Assembly: GCA_028564675.1 (NCBI GenBank)
Contig: JAOVVO010000227.1
Location: forward strand, 1-64,000
Length of the DNA stretch: 64,000 nucleotides
DNA from: Onchocerca lupi
Lineage: Eukaryota; Nematoda; Chromadorea; Rhabditida; Onchocercidae
Direction of reading: 5' to 3'
Part shown: positions 25,467 through 38,900 of the stretch, piece by piece
Numbering within the stretch: the first letter of the stretch is position 1
Layout: each line of letters starts with the position of its first letter
The notes under the pieces: generated by a model
The model's input: only the letters and a program-made list of their open reading frames with translations
What the model was told of the DNA's origin: nothing
Database searches by the model: none
Made by a program: the position numbers and the translations under genes

Positions 25467-25561
25467 TATTAAATGTTTATTCTATACTTTTCTTCTAAAG
25501 AATATGTCTTTAAAATATGTTTGTATGAAAGCTTCATTTATTGCATATTGCGTTTTATTAT

Positions 25562-25567
25562 AATAAA
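25562..25567 (+). terminator. Polyadenylation signal of the IST1 gene
   Basis: AATAAA about 95 bases after the stop codon. Confidence 0.6.
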
Positions 25568-25941
25568 TATTCCAAAGCAAAGCACATTGTATAAGATTCA
25601 GTAAGAGTATGGATCACTCCCTTATCCTATGGAGAATGTAGAAGGAAATCGAAGAAGGTATTATAAATGAGTAATTACTCTCGCGTTTTTTCTCGAATTT
25701 AGTGGGTTTCAGAAATCCTTTCAATCTTTGAATTATAAGCATCATAATTGACTGACAATATTTTTTAGATGGTCAGTGTATTCAATTCGCTCTGGGAACG
25801 AGAAAAGATGTGCTGTTTAAGATTCATTTGTGCAGTAGATCACATTTATATAAGATTTTATGAGCAATAGTCCAGGCTTTTTTACCTAAAGTTAATTAAG
25901 AAACTTAACTAAGGAACTAAATTCCGAATAATCTATACAAT

Positions 25942-25947
25942 TTTATT
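25942..25947 (-). terminator. Polyadenylation signal of the NRPS gene
   Basis: AATAAA on the minus strand, about 60 bases after the synthetase stop. The two convergent genes are separated by about 540 bp. Confidence 0.6.
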
Positions 25948-26006
25948 GGCAATGGTATATAAGCGATAATAGTGGTATTTCGGTGAAGTTAGAAAAAAAA
26001 CTTTAG

Positions 26007-29000
26007 TTATTGTCGTTTAGTCTCTGTTATAGTTTGTAAGATAATATCAACAATTGGATAGATGTTGCAATCACGAAGCATTGTATCATGCGAAAATGGT
26101 ATATTTACGATAGTTCTAGAGCAAAGATTCATCCAGCCATAATCATCATCATCTAAAGTTTTTTGAGAAGGTGACTTTAGAAGTGTTACGTGAAGTCGAG
26201 AAGAAATTTCTGGTGTTCGACTTGGAATATAAATACACATCATCTTCAGCAATTCCCATGCATTTCCGATCATTGCTTCTAGTAGTTCTTCATCGATTTT
26301 CAAATCACCAGTTTGGTATTTCACAATTTTATTAATCTGCTGGCGATGCTGTTCATAAGATGGTAATTCTGTCAAGGATGTATTTCTTAACCATTGTGCC
26401 GTTCCATCAACTGATATTATATCATCTATATGTATTCCTGAAATAACATATTGAATAGAAGAAATACATAAGTTCTCGAAATTTTTATTAGTAAATTTCC
26501 TTCAAAATTCATAAAATGTTTAAATTAGTCATGATTCCATGCAAATGTAATTTTCGATATTCTTCCTAATCAATATATCTTTCCAGATATTTCCAAAAAA
26601 TTACATATCAATCTATGTACTATTAATTGAAGTTAGATAATTTTTAAACTAAAACAATAAGGATTTACCTTCTCGTTGTAGTTGTACAGCGCATTGATAA
26701 GCCAGAATAGCACCAAATGATGCACCAATGAATATGCGCATTTTTATTTTGCATAAATGATCACGCAAATCTCGTGCATATTTGGAACATAAACTTTCAA
26801 TGGAATGATAAAATTCGGGATCCGTCGAACGTTTTCGGGAAAAACTATCCGGATGTTCAACACCGATTATTTTGAAGGAACCTGGCAGCTTTCTTATTAG
26901 TTGACGTATTATTGGTGCATATGTCCAGGTCACACCACCAACAAGTGCGTGGAAAAAAACGATTACCGTATTTTCTATAACATCAAGATTTGATTCGCTT
27001 CGATGAAACAATCGAATCGTTGTCTGATTCTTGGATGCTTGTAAATTTTCTGCTTCTTCTGCAATGCCATGCTTTTCAAACGTTTGTCTATCATTTTGCA
27101 ATATTGGAACATTGTTTCTTTTGAATTCAGGATTCATGAATCCGATTCTTTTGTCCGGGAGAAGGCCTTTGTTCAAAAATCGCTTTTGTAATAAACTGCT
27201 TAGCTGTGTGAAAGTGCTGTATTTAAATATTTCGTCAAGTTCAATATGAATTTTCAATTCTGATTCAATGAGACGTTTTAATTTTAGCGTCAGCAATGAA
27301 GTCCCACCTTCCAGAAAGAAATCATCATCATCTCTAATCCACTTTTTCTTCAGACATTTACTCCATATTCTCCTCAGCTCCAAGTCGATTACATTCTCTC
27401 CATCAGAATTCGTGAAGAACAGCGAAGAATGTTTCGTAATTATTTCATGCTTATTTTCCTCGGCCTTCATTTCATCTTTTTCTTTTTCTTGCATATCAGA
27501 ATTAATTGACATCTGCTGTAGGAAAGAAATCATTCTTTGATGTAATGACAAGATACGTTTGCTACTATTTCTACGATTTTTCATTCTGATTCTACAAGAA
27601 TAATAGCTTTTCACACGATCTATTTCAACTTCAATTTCATGAATACAATCCGTTTGTTCTTGAGTTTCACCTTTTCCCAGTACTGATTCACGATTTTCTT
27701 CCAATTTGTAACGAAAATTAAAAAATATAGTTTTATGAAGGCGATCCAGGATTTTATTATCTGGTAATTCCAGCTTTTTCAACCTCATTCGAATTAATTT
27801 TAGAAGTACAATAAATGGCACCTGTTCGAATTGCCGGACTTCGTTAATTGTTGTATTAATGCTATCTATATATTTCTTCATAAATCTTGCATTTACAATA
27901 GGCACTTTGATTGGATTTGTAGAGCTGTCGATAATATTTCTCGACGCAGTACTGATAACATTGTCATCAATGATACCAGCCTCCTTTGAAATTTTATGCG
28001 TACTGTTTATCAGTAAATAATTGAGAAAGTTGCCTATAATACAGCCTGTTTTGAGGAATCGATTAGCAGTTGGTACATTTATAATTAGTTGACTTGTGCC
28101 AGAAAGTTCGTGTAAAGATGAAGCAAATGCACCAAAAAAAGTCACAAAAGGAGTGATTTCAAAATATCCGCAAATCTTTTCAATTTTTTTTACTTCAAAA
28201 GTAAATCCTGTTTCTGAATAGTTTCTAAAATCTGTGGATTCCGAATATTGACTTGCCTCTCTAAAAATTTCAGAATCTAGATTCTGATTGGTCAGATCAA
28301 ATTGATTTGTCTGATTTTCGATTCTTTCCCAGTTTTCCAAAATCTTGTTATAATTTTGGTCATTTATGATCCATTTTACTATCTTATCAGCGTATTTATC
28401 TGCTAACTTTTCTAAAAAGTGCTTTTGTTCAAATTGTTCGACGGAATATTCGGCATATGTAAAAGCTTGTTTTGAATTGCTGCTAAACTGCTTGTTTTTC
28501 AAAATTTCCTCATAGAGATCTCTCAGATCATTCTCCAGGAGATTCGTTGACCATGCATCACTAATGATATGATTTATTCTCAGAATAACAGTGTAAGATG
28601 TATTGCTGATTGCTTCAACTGCACATAAAACTGGTGGTTCACATTTGAAATCTACTTCCTCGTTTTGAAGTATTTTTATCTTCTCTGCAATAAGATCTTT
28701 ATTGCAGAATGCTGATTCTACCGGGAAATAGTCATTCTGAAGAATGTTGCTGCAGAAATAAGCTTCTGTGCCAGAAAGTATTTCCTGGTGCATATCATAG
28801 TTTTGTTCAGGAAAAATTGTCCGAAACGAAGATTGCCGTAAAATTAAGCGCAAAAAAGCCAATTTCAAATGCCGCAGGCTCAATGATGCATCAAAGTTCT
28901 GTACAAATATGAGTTCATAATATTGCCGTTGTTTTGTTTCACTTAGGAATCGAAATTGTTGCTGCTGAAAGCTTAGAGGAATGTCATCAACTTTGAAATT

Positions 29001-32000
29001 CCTCTTGTTTATTTCATAAAAATCTTGAATTTCATAAATCCTGTCACTTGGCTTTCCATAACAATCTAGAATGTACTGCGACAGTCTCCTCACTGTCCGA
29101 TAGTGAAAAACATTATTTATATCGAAACAATGTATAATATTAGCTTCTATCAATTCGGTGAGCTGTGCTGCCGAAAATGAATTTCCACCAATTGCGAAAA
29201 AATCATCATTTACCGAAATGTCATCATCCTGGAGAACTTTCCGGAAGAGTAGAAGCAACTTCCATTCTACGCTGTTTTCTGGTTCTATAAGCTCGACGCA
29301 TTGATCATTTTCAGGATTCTGTAACATTTCTAGAGCCGCGATGTCAATTTTTGAATTTTTGGTAAGTGGATATTGTTGCAGGAAATGATATTGATTTGGT
29401 ACCATATAGTACGGTAAATGCTCTAACATGAATTGTCGTATAGTACCGGGATGGAACCCAATGTTCGACGAATTCGACAGAATAATAAAAGCCACAAGCT
29501 GTTGCTGTCCCTTTATTAATTTCCGGATTACTTTTGCAGATTTGACTTGCGGATAGTGACAAAGAACAGTTTCAATTTCACCGAGTTCAAGACGGAATCC
29601 ACGGATCTTTACTTGCTTATCGTATCGTCCCAGGAAAAGAATGTCGTTATTTGGTTGCAAGCGAACCATATCTTTGGTATAAAAACTAATTCTCGGTGAT
29701 ATCTCACTACAAGTAGTTATTTCGTAAGTTCCATGTTTTCTAGCACCAAATTTTTTATTTCCATTTTCTTCATCACTATTTTCCTGTGTTACATCTTCTG
29801 TACTTGAAGCAATATAACCCCGCATGATTCCTCTTCCTGTGATGCATAATTCGCCTACTCCCGTTTTTGATACAATCTCTCCACAGAAATTTCTTACCGT
29901 AGTGACAATATTTAGTATTCCATGACCGATATTATTGGGTTTATCTAATAATTTCATTCTTTTGGTCAAAGCGTAAGTTGTCGTTTCAGTTGGTCCATAA
30001 TTCTGAATTACATTGACACCTGATTCTAATGCGCATTCCAAAATCCTTCTGCTTACACTCTCTGCCCCAACAATCCAATATCTCAAATATCGCAGCTCCT
30101 GAATCTCTTCATCGGTAAAGGTATTCACCAAACTGGGAAACAACAGCGCATGAGTAATTCTTGCATTTTTCATTTCATTCAGAAACTTACGTGATATGAA
30201 AAAATCTTCTCGTAGAAGCAAAGCACTACCATTAGTTAAGGCCATCGTAATTTCCAGAACACTATTGTCGAATGCAAAGTTTGTAAATTGATAAACACAG
30301 TCGCCAGGTTTCATCCAGAAATCTTGAGTACATGCCATGGCCATGTTGAGAAGACCATGTTGACCAATTGCTACTCCTTTAGGCTTTCCGGTAGTTCCCG
30401 ATGTAAAAATCACGTAAGCCAAGTCATTCGGTGTGTTTCTAAGATGTAATGGAGAGTCTACGGATTCTTCGCGAAGTTTTATATTATGTAAATTGATTTC
30501 TATTGCATTTTGAAATGAAAAATTGAGTGGATTTTGAAATTCTTCATCATTATTTGTTGTTCTATCAACAGTAATATAGAATTTTGCTTTCATTTGCTCC
30601 AGAATATTCAAGATTCGCTTGCCTGGGTTTGTGGAATCTATAGGAAGATAAGCAGCTCCAGTTAGAATAACTGCCAAACATGTTATCAGTGTTTTGATGC
30701 TATTATAAGCAATAACTGGTATCACTGTATCAGCTCTTAATATGCTGCCTGTTATCTGAGTTACTTTTTCTCGTATAATTTTCGAAGTTTGACGGATTAA
30801 TCGACTTAGAGCACGATAATTGATAGTTTCTTTATTTGCAGTTAGAGCTGTCATGACTGCCAATCGAGTATCGACTATGAAGGCTTCTCGAAGCAGATGC
30901 TGATAGCTGAATGTTGGATAGTCAGATTTTTGAAGAACTTCTCTTCCATCTTGATTTCTTCTCATAAAACATTCGTCACGCTTACTTGACACTACTTTTT
31001 CTTCTGATTTCATATCCAATTCTGTCCTATTTTCTGTACCGTAATATTCTCCAGCAAAGGTATTGCCACACAGGTATTTTCGTTTTTCTTTATATTTCAT
31101 CTTATCGTTTGCTACAATGAACTTTTCCATTTTGCGAATTATTTTAGCCCACTGATTGAGCATTATACTCACTGATTCATCATAGAAGAGATCTTGTTTA
31201 AATTCAATTTTTGCAACAATATCTTCATGATGCTGGCTGAGAAATAATGTCAAAGCACATTTTGTAAATTCGGAATTATCATTTAAAATTTGATAGCAAT
31301 CATCGGAGCATTCCTCATAGTTATTAACGATCATTACATCAGCAAAATTAGAAATTCCCTGTTTTTCGCATAATTTTTCCATTTCTTTAGTAGAAATATC
31401 AGCGTTCACGTAAGCATCTGCAAAGCTTTCAGCAACATCCTGAACTAGATCCTGGAAGTTATTGTGCTTCAAATTGATTATTATTGGTAAAACATTGATG
31501 CACATGCCAACACAATGTTGGGCTTCAGAATCCCGCATATCCACTGGACATGAAATAATCACCTTAGAAGCCTGTACTGCTACATCAGAGAATACCTTAC
31601 TAAATGCAGCTATTTGCACAACAAATGGTGAACAGCAACATTTCTTAGCTATTCTCTTGATCAAACTGTACAAATTTCTGAAATTTTTAGAGAAAAATTT
31701 ACATCTGTTACTGATTGAAGCGACAGCAATCATTTTCTCACGATGAAGATTTATGTTTTCTGCATCTTTCAGAGTTTTCGACCAGAATCTTTTCATTTCA
31801 CTAAAACGTTCCCGGAATCGTTGCTCAATTCGCTTACTAAACTGAATGAAACCTTCGTCTTTCATCAAGATATGTCTATCTTCGAAATAATTATAACGTA
31901 ATTCTTTAGCTATTATAGATAACGACTTTCCATCGCAAATAACATGACTTATTTTAAAATATAGTTGACAATGGTCATTATCAGCTAATTCTTGCTTTAT

Positions 32001-35000
32001 AGTGATTTCATCGATTAACCAGCAAAGAATCGGTAATTCATGAAAAGGATTCGGTACTACCAATGGTTTCTGCTCAATATTAATCTTCCGCGGTGCAATA
32101 TAAATTTCGGTACCAGAATGAATTTCTTGAAAAAAATTATTGTTCTGGCAGCAGAATGTTGCTCGAAGTGAGGAGTGACGCATTATTATTAGATTGAGAG
32201 AATGTCTTAGTTTTGATAAGTCTACAGATTTCAGAGATATTGAAAAACCCGTCTGATAAGCCTTGACAAGATCAACTTTCATAGTTGTAATGGTGCTAAC
32301 AGCAGTAGTAGCAATGGAAGTTGCTGCTTCTTGAGCGAAATTATAATACATTCTAAGCAAAGATTCCTGAAGTGGGCACACACGAATTTTTAATATTTGT
32401 TTTGGTGTTATCAAGATTTCCGAATTTTGCTTTTTGCTAATATATTCTGCAAGTTCGCTGACAGTTTGATACTTAAAAATTGCTTGTGGTGGACATTGAT
32501 AGTTAATTTGTTGTTCTATTTCATAACAAATATTCGGAATCAGCAGGGAATGACCACCTTTAGCAAAGAAATTGTCAAAAATCATAATTTCTGGACATTC
32601 CAATATCTCCTTCCAAATACCGAGCAGAACATCTTCCAGCACCCAATTTTTTTTGCTTGCACTTTGAACTTCAGTCACTTCTTCTTGATTATACTTGTCG
32701 ATTACTGGTTTTTCAACAGTGACTAATTTAAAATATTCTAGAATGCTTTTCACTTCTGCAGATCGATTCGACAACACTTGAGAAGCTATTTGAGTAAACA
32801 GTTCCATATTATGTTTTATCGTCAAATCACTATATTTCGCAATTCTGTATTCCACTGATATTTCAATATAGTCTTCAAATTCGACGCAGTACCATGCTTG
32901 ATCGAATTTTGCATATTTTGCTCCAATTTCTTCGGTAACCGTCTTAATTCCGTCAATTTCTGGTAGCTTTATAGCAGAAGCATTCTGAACAACAAATGAA
33001 ATCTGATATGTTTCTGTGCCTGTGCTGCTTCGTTTTGGATTTAGTTTCTGGATGATGTAATCGAATGGAATATGTTGAAAGTGAAGAGCGTCAGCAATAT
33101 TTTGTTGAAGACTGTGGATTAATTTAGAAACAGTTTGAAAAGCAATATCAATCGGAATGATTACAGTATTGACAAATAATCCGACGCAATTCATTGTATC
33201 AGATGTACGATTCATTGCAGAAGTAATTATAGAAAAGCGATGTTTTTGTCGAGGTTGATTAATTTGTGTGGCATGCACAGTTAGCGAAAATATGCCTAGC
33301 AAAAAAGCAAATAGCGTGCATCTTTCTGTCATGCAAAAATCCTTAATTAGAGACAAATTTAAAGGCATTTTAAATTTAATTACGTCATTTCTTCTGTCAA
33401 AATCTTCATTAGGCAGATCACCTTCAAGTAAAAGTGGTGGAAAATCCTGCAATTTTCGGATCATCTCTTGCAGATGTCTGCTTTCATCCTGCAGTTGCAG
33501 CTCATCTTTTATCGAATCATCATTTTCTGATGCAATCCGAAATTTCTCCAACTGGCTTCGTTGTTTCAAACAGAATTCAACATAACTACTGTCCTTGCTA
33601 ACATCAATGGAAACACTACCGCCATTATTAAGTGTATTGTAAAATTCTATGAGATCATTGCTGAGTATAGCGATCGAACGGCCATCGACAATGAGATGAT
33701 CGAGAATCAGCATAAGTTCGAGATTACTGGAAACAGCTATTGCTAGCAAAGGAGTATCGTATGAATCTGCCAATTGTGCGCTTATTCTCGATTGTATATT
33801 ATCATATTTAAGCATATTTTTATGAATTTCAATATAGCATTCGCTCAGTGATGTTAGTTCCTGAAATGTTTTTCCAGCCTTCTGAGGAAAAATTGTCCGT
33901 AGAAGTCGATGTTTTCGCATAATATAATTTAGAGCAGCATTCAAAACTTTAAGATTCACATGACCATAGAATACAATTGAAAACTGTAGCTTATAACTTT
34001 CATGATATTCTTTTCCAAAGCTGTAAAGAAATAAAAGTCTTTCCTGTTGCAGGCTTATTGGGATACTTCCATCAAACCAGAATTTTCTTTTCTGCTTATC
34101 ATCGTCATAAATTTTCTCAGATTTCCATGACATCCTTTTACTTATGGTCTTGTCTTTGTCCATAAATTCGTCGGAATCCTCAGTTAACATATTAGTAGTG
34201 CTTATTAATTGGTTGTTCATTAATTTGCCGGACTTCTTATGAATTTGCAATGAATTAGATTCAAACTTTTCCAATTTCAGGTTTATTGAATTTTCAAATT
34301 CTTTATCATTGTCTGTCGAGCAGCTTTCTTTCAAGCGCTCTAAAATAGCTCTGAAAGATGGCAGTCCGAAAATATCTCGAAGCCGAATATCCATTCCAGT
34401 TTCACGTTTGATATTTTGGATTGCAATTAAAGCTTTCAACGAGTCGCCACCCACTTCAAAAAATGAATCATCGAGTTGGATAGCTTTTCCTGGAAGCAGC
34501 TCAGCAAATATTTCCATTACCTTTTTTTCCTGCGGTTCAAAAATATAATCAATTTTCAAAGAATTTTTCGAATTTAAGAATTTTTCTGGTATGGGTAATA
34601 GTTTTCGATCAATCTTTCCGCTGTTACTCATTGGGAATTCCTGGAGAAATACATACTGATTCGGAATCATAAAGGTTGGTAATTTTATCAGTATGTATGC
34701 ATTCAAATTTTTTATCATCTGCTGTCTTTCCTCTTCTTTAACCATGAAGTCATTGCAAGAAATAATATAAGCAATCAGAATTTCCTCAGCTTCTGTTCTT
34801 TGTAAACAAACAATGCATTCTTTTACTGATTCATGCTGTCCCAACATAGCTTCAATTTTAGGAATATCAACTTGCAGTCCTCGAATTTTCACTTGGAAAT
34901 CGTTGCGGCCATGAAAATGCAATTCACCGCCATTATTTTTTATTTCAGCCAGGTCACCGGTCCAGAAATAACACTTATCGTAATTTAATAGCAGCTCAAT

Positions 35001-38000
35001 TTGTATCAAATTGTGATTGGCGAGAAATGATATTTGATTAAGAAGCTCGTTATCATGATAGCCACGACTAATACCTGGTCCCGAAGTGCAGCAAATTCCA
35101 GTAATATGCTGTCCACATAAGTTTTTATCACCACCATATATGGAAAAATGAATATTCTTGAAGGATTTCCCAACAGACGAAATTTTATCATAAACTTTCA
35201 TTAATTTACAAGTAGAATAAATGGAATGTTCAGTCATACCGTATTGATTATGGAAACGAAGTCCATTTTGAATAGCTTTCTGTAAGACTTTGTATTGAAT
35301 ATAATCACCGCCAAAATTAATTTGTTCCAAATTTGTCAAATTTTTGAATTGTTCTGGCTGAATAGCAGATAAATAAGCCGGCATAATATAAGCATGAGTT
35401 ACCTTCAACATTTCCTTTAAATCTGGTATTCGTTGGCTTGCAAGGCACAGATTCGCTCCGTTTGTTTGAGCTTCTAGAATATCTGCAAAAAAGACGTCAA
35501 ATGATGGATTTACTACCTGATAAATGGTACTACTTGATTTAATGCTCAATTTCTCCGCGTAGTTCATTACCAAGTTGTTGAGTCCGTAAAATTCGGTGCA
35601 AATTTTCTTTGGTTTACCGGTACTTCCCGACGTGAAAGTCATGTAGGCCAAGTTATGCTGAGTTAACTTTTTCCTGATCTCTTGGTCAGAATATCCAGAA
35701 ATTAGGGTAATTACTTCATTGATATTATGTCTAAATACAGGATTCTGCTCTTTGACAGTTTGACTATCTGAATTACGAAATAATGTTCCATAGGAATTTT
35801 TGGAAATGACCTCAAAAACGCATTGATTTGGCATATTATGTTGTTTTCTCTTGCATTCATAAATGATAGCTGGACAAATGAATTTCTCAAGGATTTCGTC
35901 AAATTGTTTTGAAGAAATTTCTGGATTCAAGGGAACTACTCCTATACCGCATTTCCATAGAGCGAAAATCGTAAGCAAAAGATAAATAGATCGATCAAAA
36001 CTAAGCAGCATGAAACTATCCATATGTATATCTTCACCCAAAAATTGCAACCAACTTTGCATAATAAATCTTGATAATTGGTTACTTTTTCTTTGTAAGA
36101 ATGTGCCTGAAAATGATACTTCTCTTTGGATAATGGTATTAGAGTAAGGATTTATCCTGTTTTGTCCATCGATGAGGCTCAAGATGGTGCATTTTTGTGG
36201 AAAATCACATCGATTTTCAAATCTTAGTCGGTAATCCATTAATCCTTCCATAGAACTTCTCATTTTTATGCCTTGAATGGGAATATTCAAATTTCTTGAC
36301 ATTTTATGAAGAAGTCTAAAGTATTGATGTACCATTGTTGTTATGGTACTTTTGTAAAAGCGGCTTCGGTTATATTCAATTTTTATTGTTGTACCTTTTT
36401 CATGACATTGAAAATACCAAACCTGGTCGTATTGTGCAAAATTTGAATCATGATTCTGGAAATATTCGTAATTCTGTTTCATATTTTCGTCCTCCTTAGA
36501 AATGTCATTGCTGTCGTCTAAAATAAACAAAACTTGGAAAAGTGGTGAATTTGATAAATCACGTTTTAAACGTAAGGCTGCTATCAAATCATCGAATTGC
36601 ATTTGCTTCTGGATGCTTTCATTTAAACGCTTGTAAGATTTTATTATAAAATCACGGATTCGATCACTGGAATCAACGGTGTTGATCAGTGGTACTACAT
36701 TCAATAAACAACCAACAATGGTGCACAACTCAGGTGTTTCCCTTTGAGCAACTATTATCCCGATGCAAGAATCTTTAAATCCGTATCTTTTATATAGTAG
36801 AAGTTGAAAGTTGGCGAGAAGGATAGAAAATTGTGTTACACAGCACGAAACAGCTAAATTTTGCAAACATCTATGGACTTTGGAATCTAATTTAAATTGT
36901 AAACAATGGCCTGAATATCCCGCTACTTGAAGGCTGACTTCATCTGATGGCAACGCTTGCAACACAACGGCACGGAGCAGATATTGCCAGAAATTTTCAC
37001 GTAATTTTTGATCTTCAGAATTTCGCCTCTGTTGGTCTTCTAAAAGAACAAAATGTCCATATTGGTATTTTGCCGGTTTGAGCAGATTTTTTTCATAGTA
37101 AATTATGCGCAATTCATCTGTCAATAGTTTTATAGAAAAGCCATCAATCATAATATGATGCATCTGGATTATAATCAGATTTGACATGTTTGTATATTCG
37201 CTACTTTTGATCTTCATAACTTCTGTGCTCATAGTTTGAATCTCTCCCCGAATCCATTGATTTTTTTTTTGATAAATTCGACCAGATATGCTTTCTTCCA
37301 ATTTTCTGCTACCTCTATTATCTTTTTGTTCAATGATAAATATTCTCATTGGAATAGAAGAATCAAATAAATCGATTGGTTTCAATAAATTGAATGCATG
37401 TTTAGATTCGATACAAACTGAGAAATAAGCTTCAGTGAGGGATAAAATTATTTGACCAGTTACTGTATAAATAGTTCGCATTACTGTATGTCTCGCTACC
37501 ACTTTGTTGAATGCTTTTTGGAGTCGACGAACTTTTAAATTTTCCATTTTAAACTTCAAAGTTTCAACAAAACTAAATTTACGTTCCTGATCCAACTGAT
37601 GAAGAAAAATTAATCGTTTTTGCGCTGCACTTAGCGGTATTTCAATGCCGCTTTTGACAATTTTCGTCAACTTTTCTATAAAAACCTGAAAATTTGTTAT
37701 TTCCATGTTTCTTTGAATAGAACTTTTCAGAATATATTCACTCAGGGCATCAATACTAGGAAACTGATGAGCACTCCCGTAAGGTATCGAACATTTTCCA
37801 GAAAATTCGCTCTGCAAAATAAATTCCAATCTTGCTAATTTTAAAGAATCAAATCCAAGTGATATAAATGATACTTGATTATCGTCACATGGTGCTTGAA
37901 TTATCATTTCTACTGCTTTGCGAATTTTATTAATTATCCATAATTTGTTCCTTTGATTGGTAAAAGGCTTTGAAGCATGGATCGTTTCTTCTTCGTGAAA

Positions 38001-38882
38001 AGTGCGCGTATTCGAGATATCAATGTCTGTCGAATTTCGAATTTTTTGGTTTATATTTTTTATATCATGGAAATAAAATTCATCAAATCTACAGTCATTA
38101 CTTCGTGAGTTTTCACCAATCTTTTCACAAGTTTTACATCTCATTGTTCCACGTAGTTCCTTTCGAAAATTTCCAAAACTTTCTGAAAATTTGTTGTTGA
38201 AACTGATTTTCTTGAAATAGCCACATTCAAGTCCATCAAAATCATACAATTTCATGCTTATTTTGATAAACTTGGATTCTTTAATTGCAACCCATAACTT
38301 TCGAAAAACAGCTATCGGCAGTGCAACTTGCTTAATTTCTTCCACCGATATTTGTAAAGTTGTCCCGAAATGCACTTGCAAAGAATAATCAAGAAAGGTT
38401 AGGATCTCACTATCCGAGACAAAGTATTCGTTATCATCGATGAAGCTAAAACAAAGTATTGTCTCAAATTCTCCATTTTTAACTAATTCGTCATTTATTG
38501 TCTCAAATTCTCCATTTTTAACTAATTCGTCATTTTTTTTCTTCCATATAGAGACATCTTGCAAATTCTTCGAAGGCAATATATCCAAATTACCAATTTT
38601 GAACTTATGAATTAAAATTTCATTTAAATTCTTGCATAATTTTGCTTGCCAATAACGTATTTCTCCAATATATCCTTGAACTGTATTATTTCCAGATGAA
38701 ACTTTGAAAAGTTCTAAAATGTTTAATCCAGCAGCTGATTCTGGCAAAGATTTCCGACTTAATTCCGGATCCGTTCGCTGATTGCTAATTTTAACAGAAT
38801 CAAGCACAAGTAGCAACGAACTATCTCCAAATCTTTTTCGACTTTCGATGATTAATGGTAGCAAAACTTGCTTCAGCTCCAT
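26007..38882 (-). CDS. nrps-1: Multimodular non-ribosomal peptide synthetase (nemamide NRPS-1 ortholog)
   Basis: Megasynthase for a peptide product. Two exons: 38882-26669 (12,214 bp) and 26437-26007, 4,214 residues in all. Domain order (active residues approximate): N-terminal region 1-320; carrier LGFDSLK (342); C with HHIMIDG (577); A with FTSGSTGKPK (1086), GMTEH and GKIDRK; T GGDSLKA (1479); C DHLIVDG (1731); T GGHSLL (2109), no A; C SHVICDG (2314); A with FTSGTTGKPKG (2831), NYGPTETT and NSKID; T GGNSFSA (3232); C NHIISDA (3439); T GGTSLL (3861), no A; TE GASFG (4054), with Asp (SVDG) and His (FSHDTML) in exon 2. All five carrier serines and the second His of each C motif are kept, so it looks functional. 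Known biology: C. elegans NRPS-1 takes a polyketide from PKS-1, loaded on its first carrier by PKAL-1, and makes nemamides in the CAN neurons, which affect recovery from starvation arrest. Orthology is inferred from the layout; the product of this species is unknown. Confidence 0.93.
38461..38538 (-). repeat. 39-bp tandem duplication in the NRPS N-terminal region
   Basis: Units 38461-38499 and 38500-38538 are almost identical and encode the 13-residue unit NDELVKNGEFETI twice in a row. Frame is kept. It lies before the first carrier, outside any catalytic domain. Confidence 0.95.
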
Positions 38883-38890
38883 TTCCAAAT

Positions 38891-38900
38891 TCTGTAAAAT
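38891..38900 (-). promoter_or_regulatory. Putative trans-splice acceptor before the NRPS start
   Basis: ATTTTACAG ends at 38892, nine bases before the ATG at 38882-38880. The frame is open from the acceptor to this ATG but closed by TGA just upstream. This supports the chosen start if a spliced leader is added here. The same AG could instead be a cis acceptor for unseen upstream exons. Confidence 0.5.

Noticed and set aside
27031..38200. Several plus-strand open frames opposite the NRPS exon
   Set aside because: They are antisense shadows of the long coding exon, with no family likeness or splice context.
26007..38882. Recent horizontal transfer of the NRPS from a bacterium
   Set aside because: The gene has a spliceosomal intron, host-like AT-rich composition and the domain layout expected of the nematode NRPS-1. 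Vertical descent within nematodes is the simpler reading.
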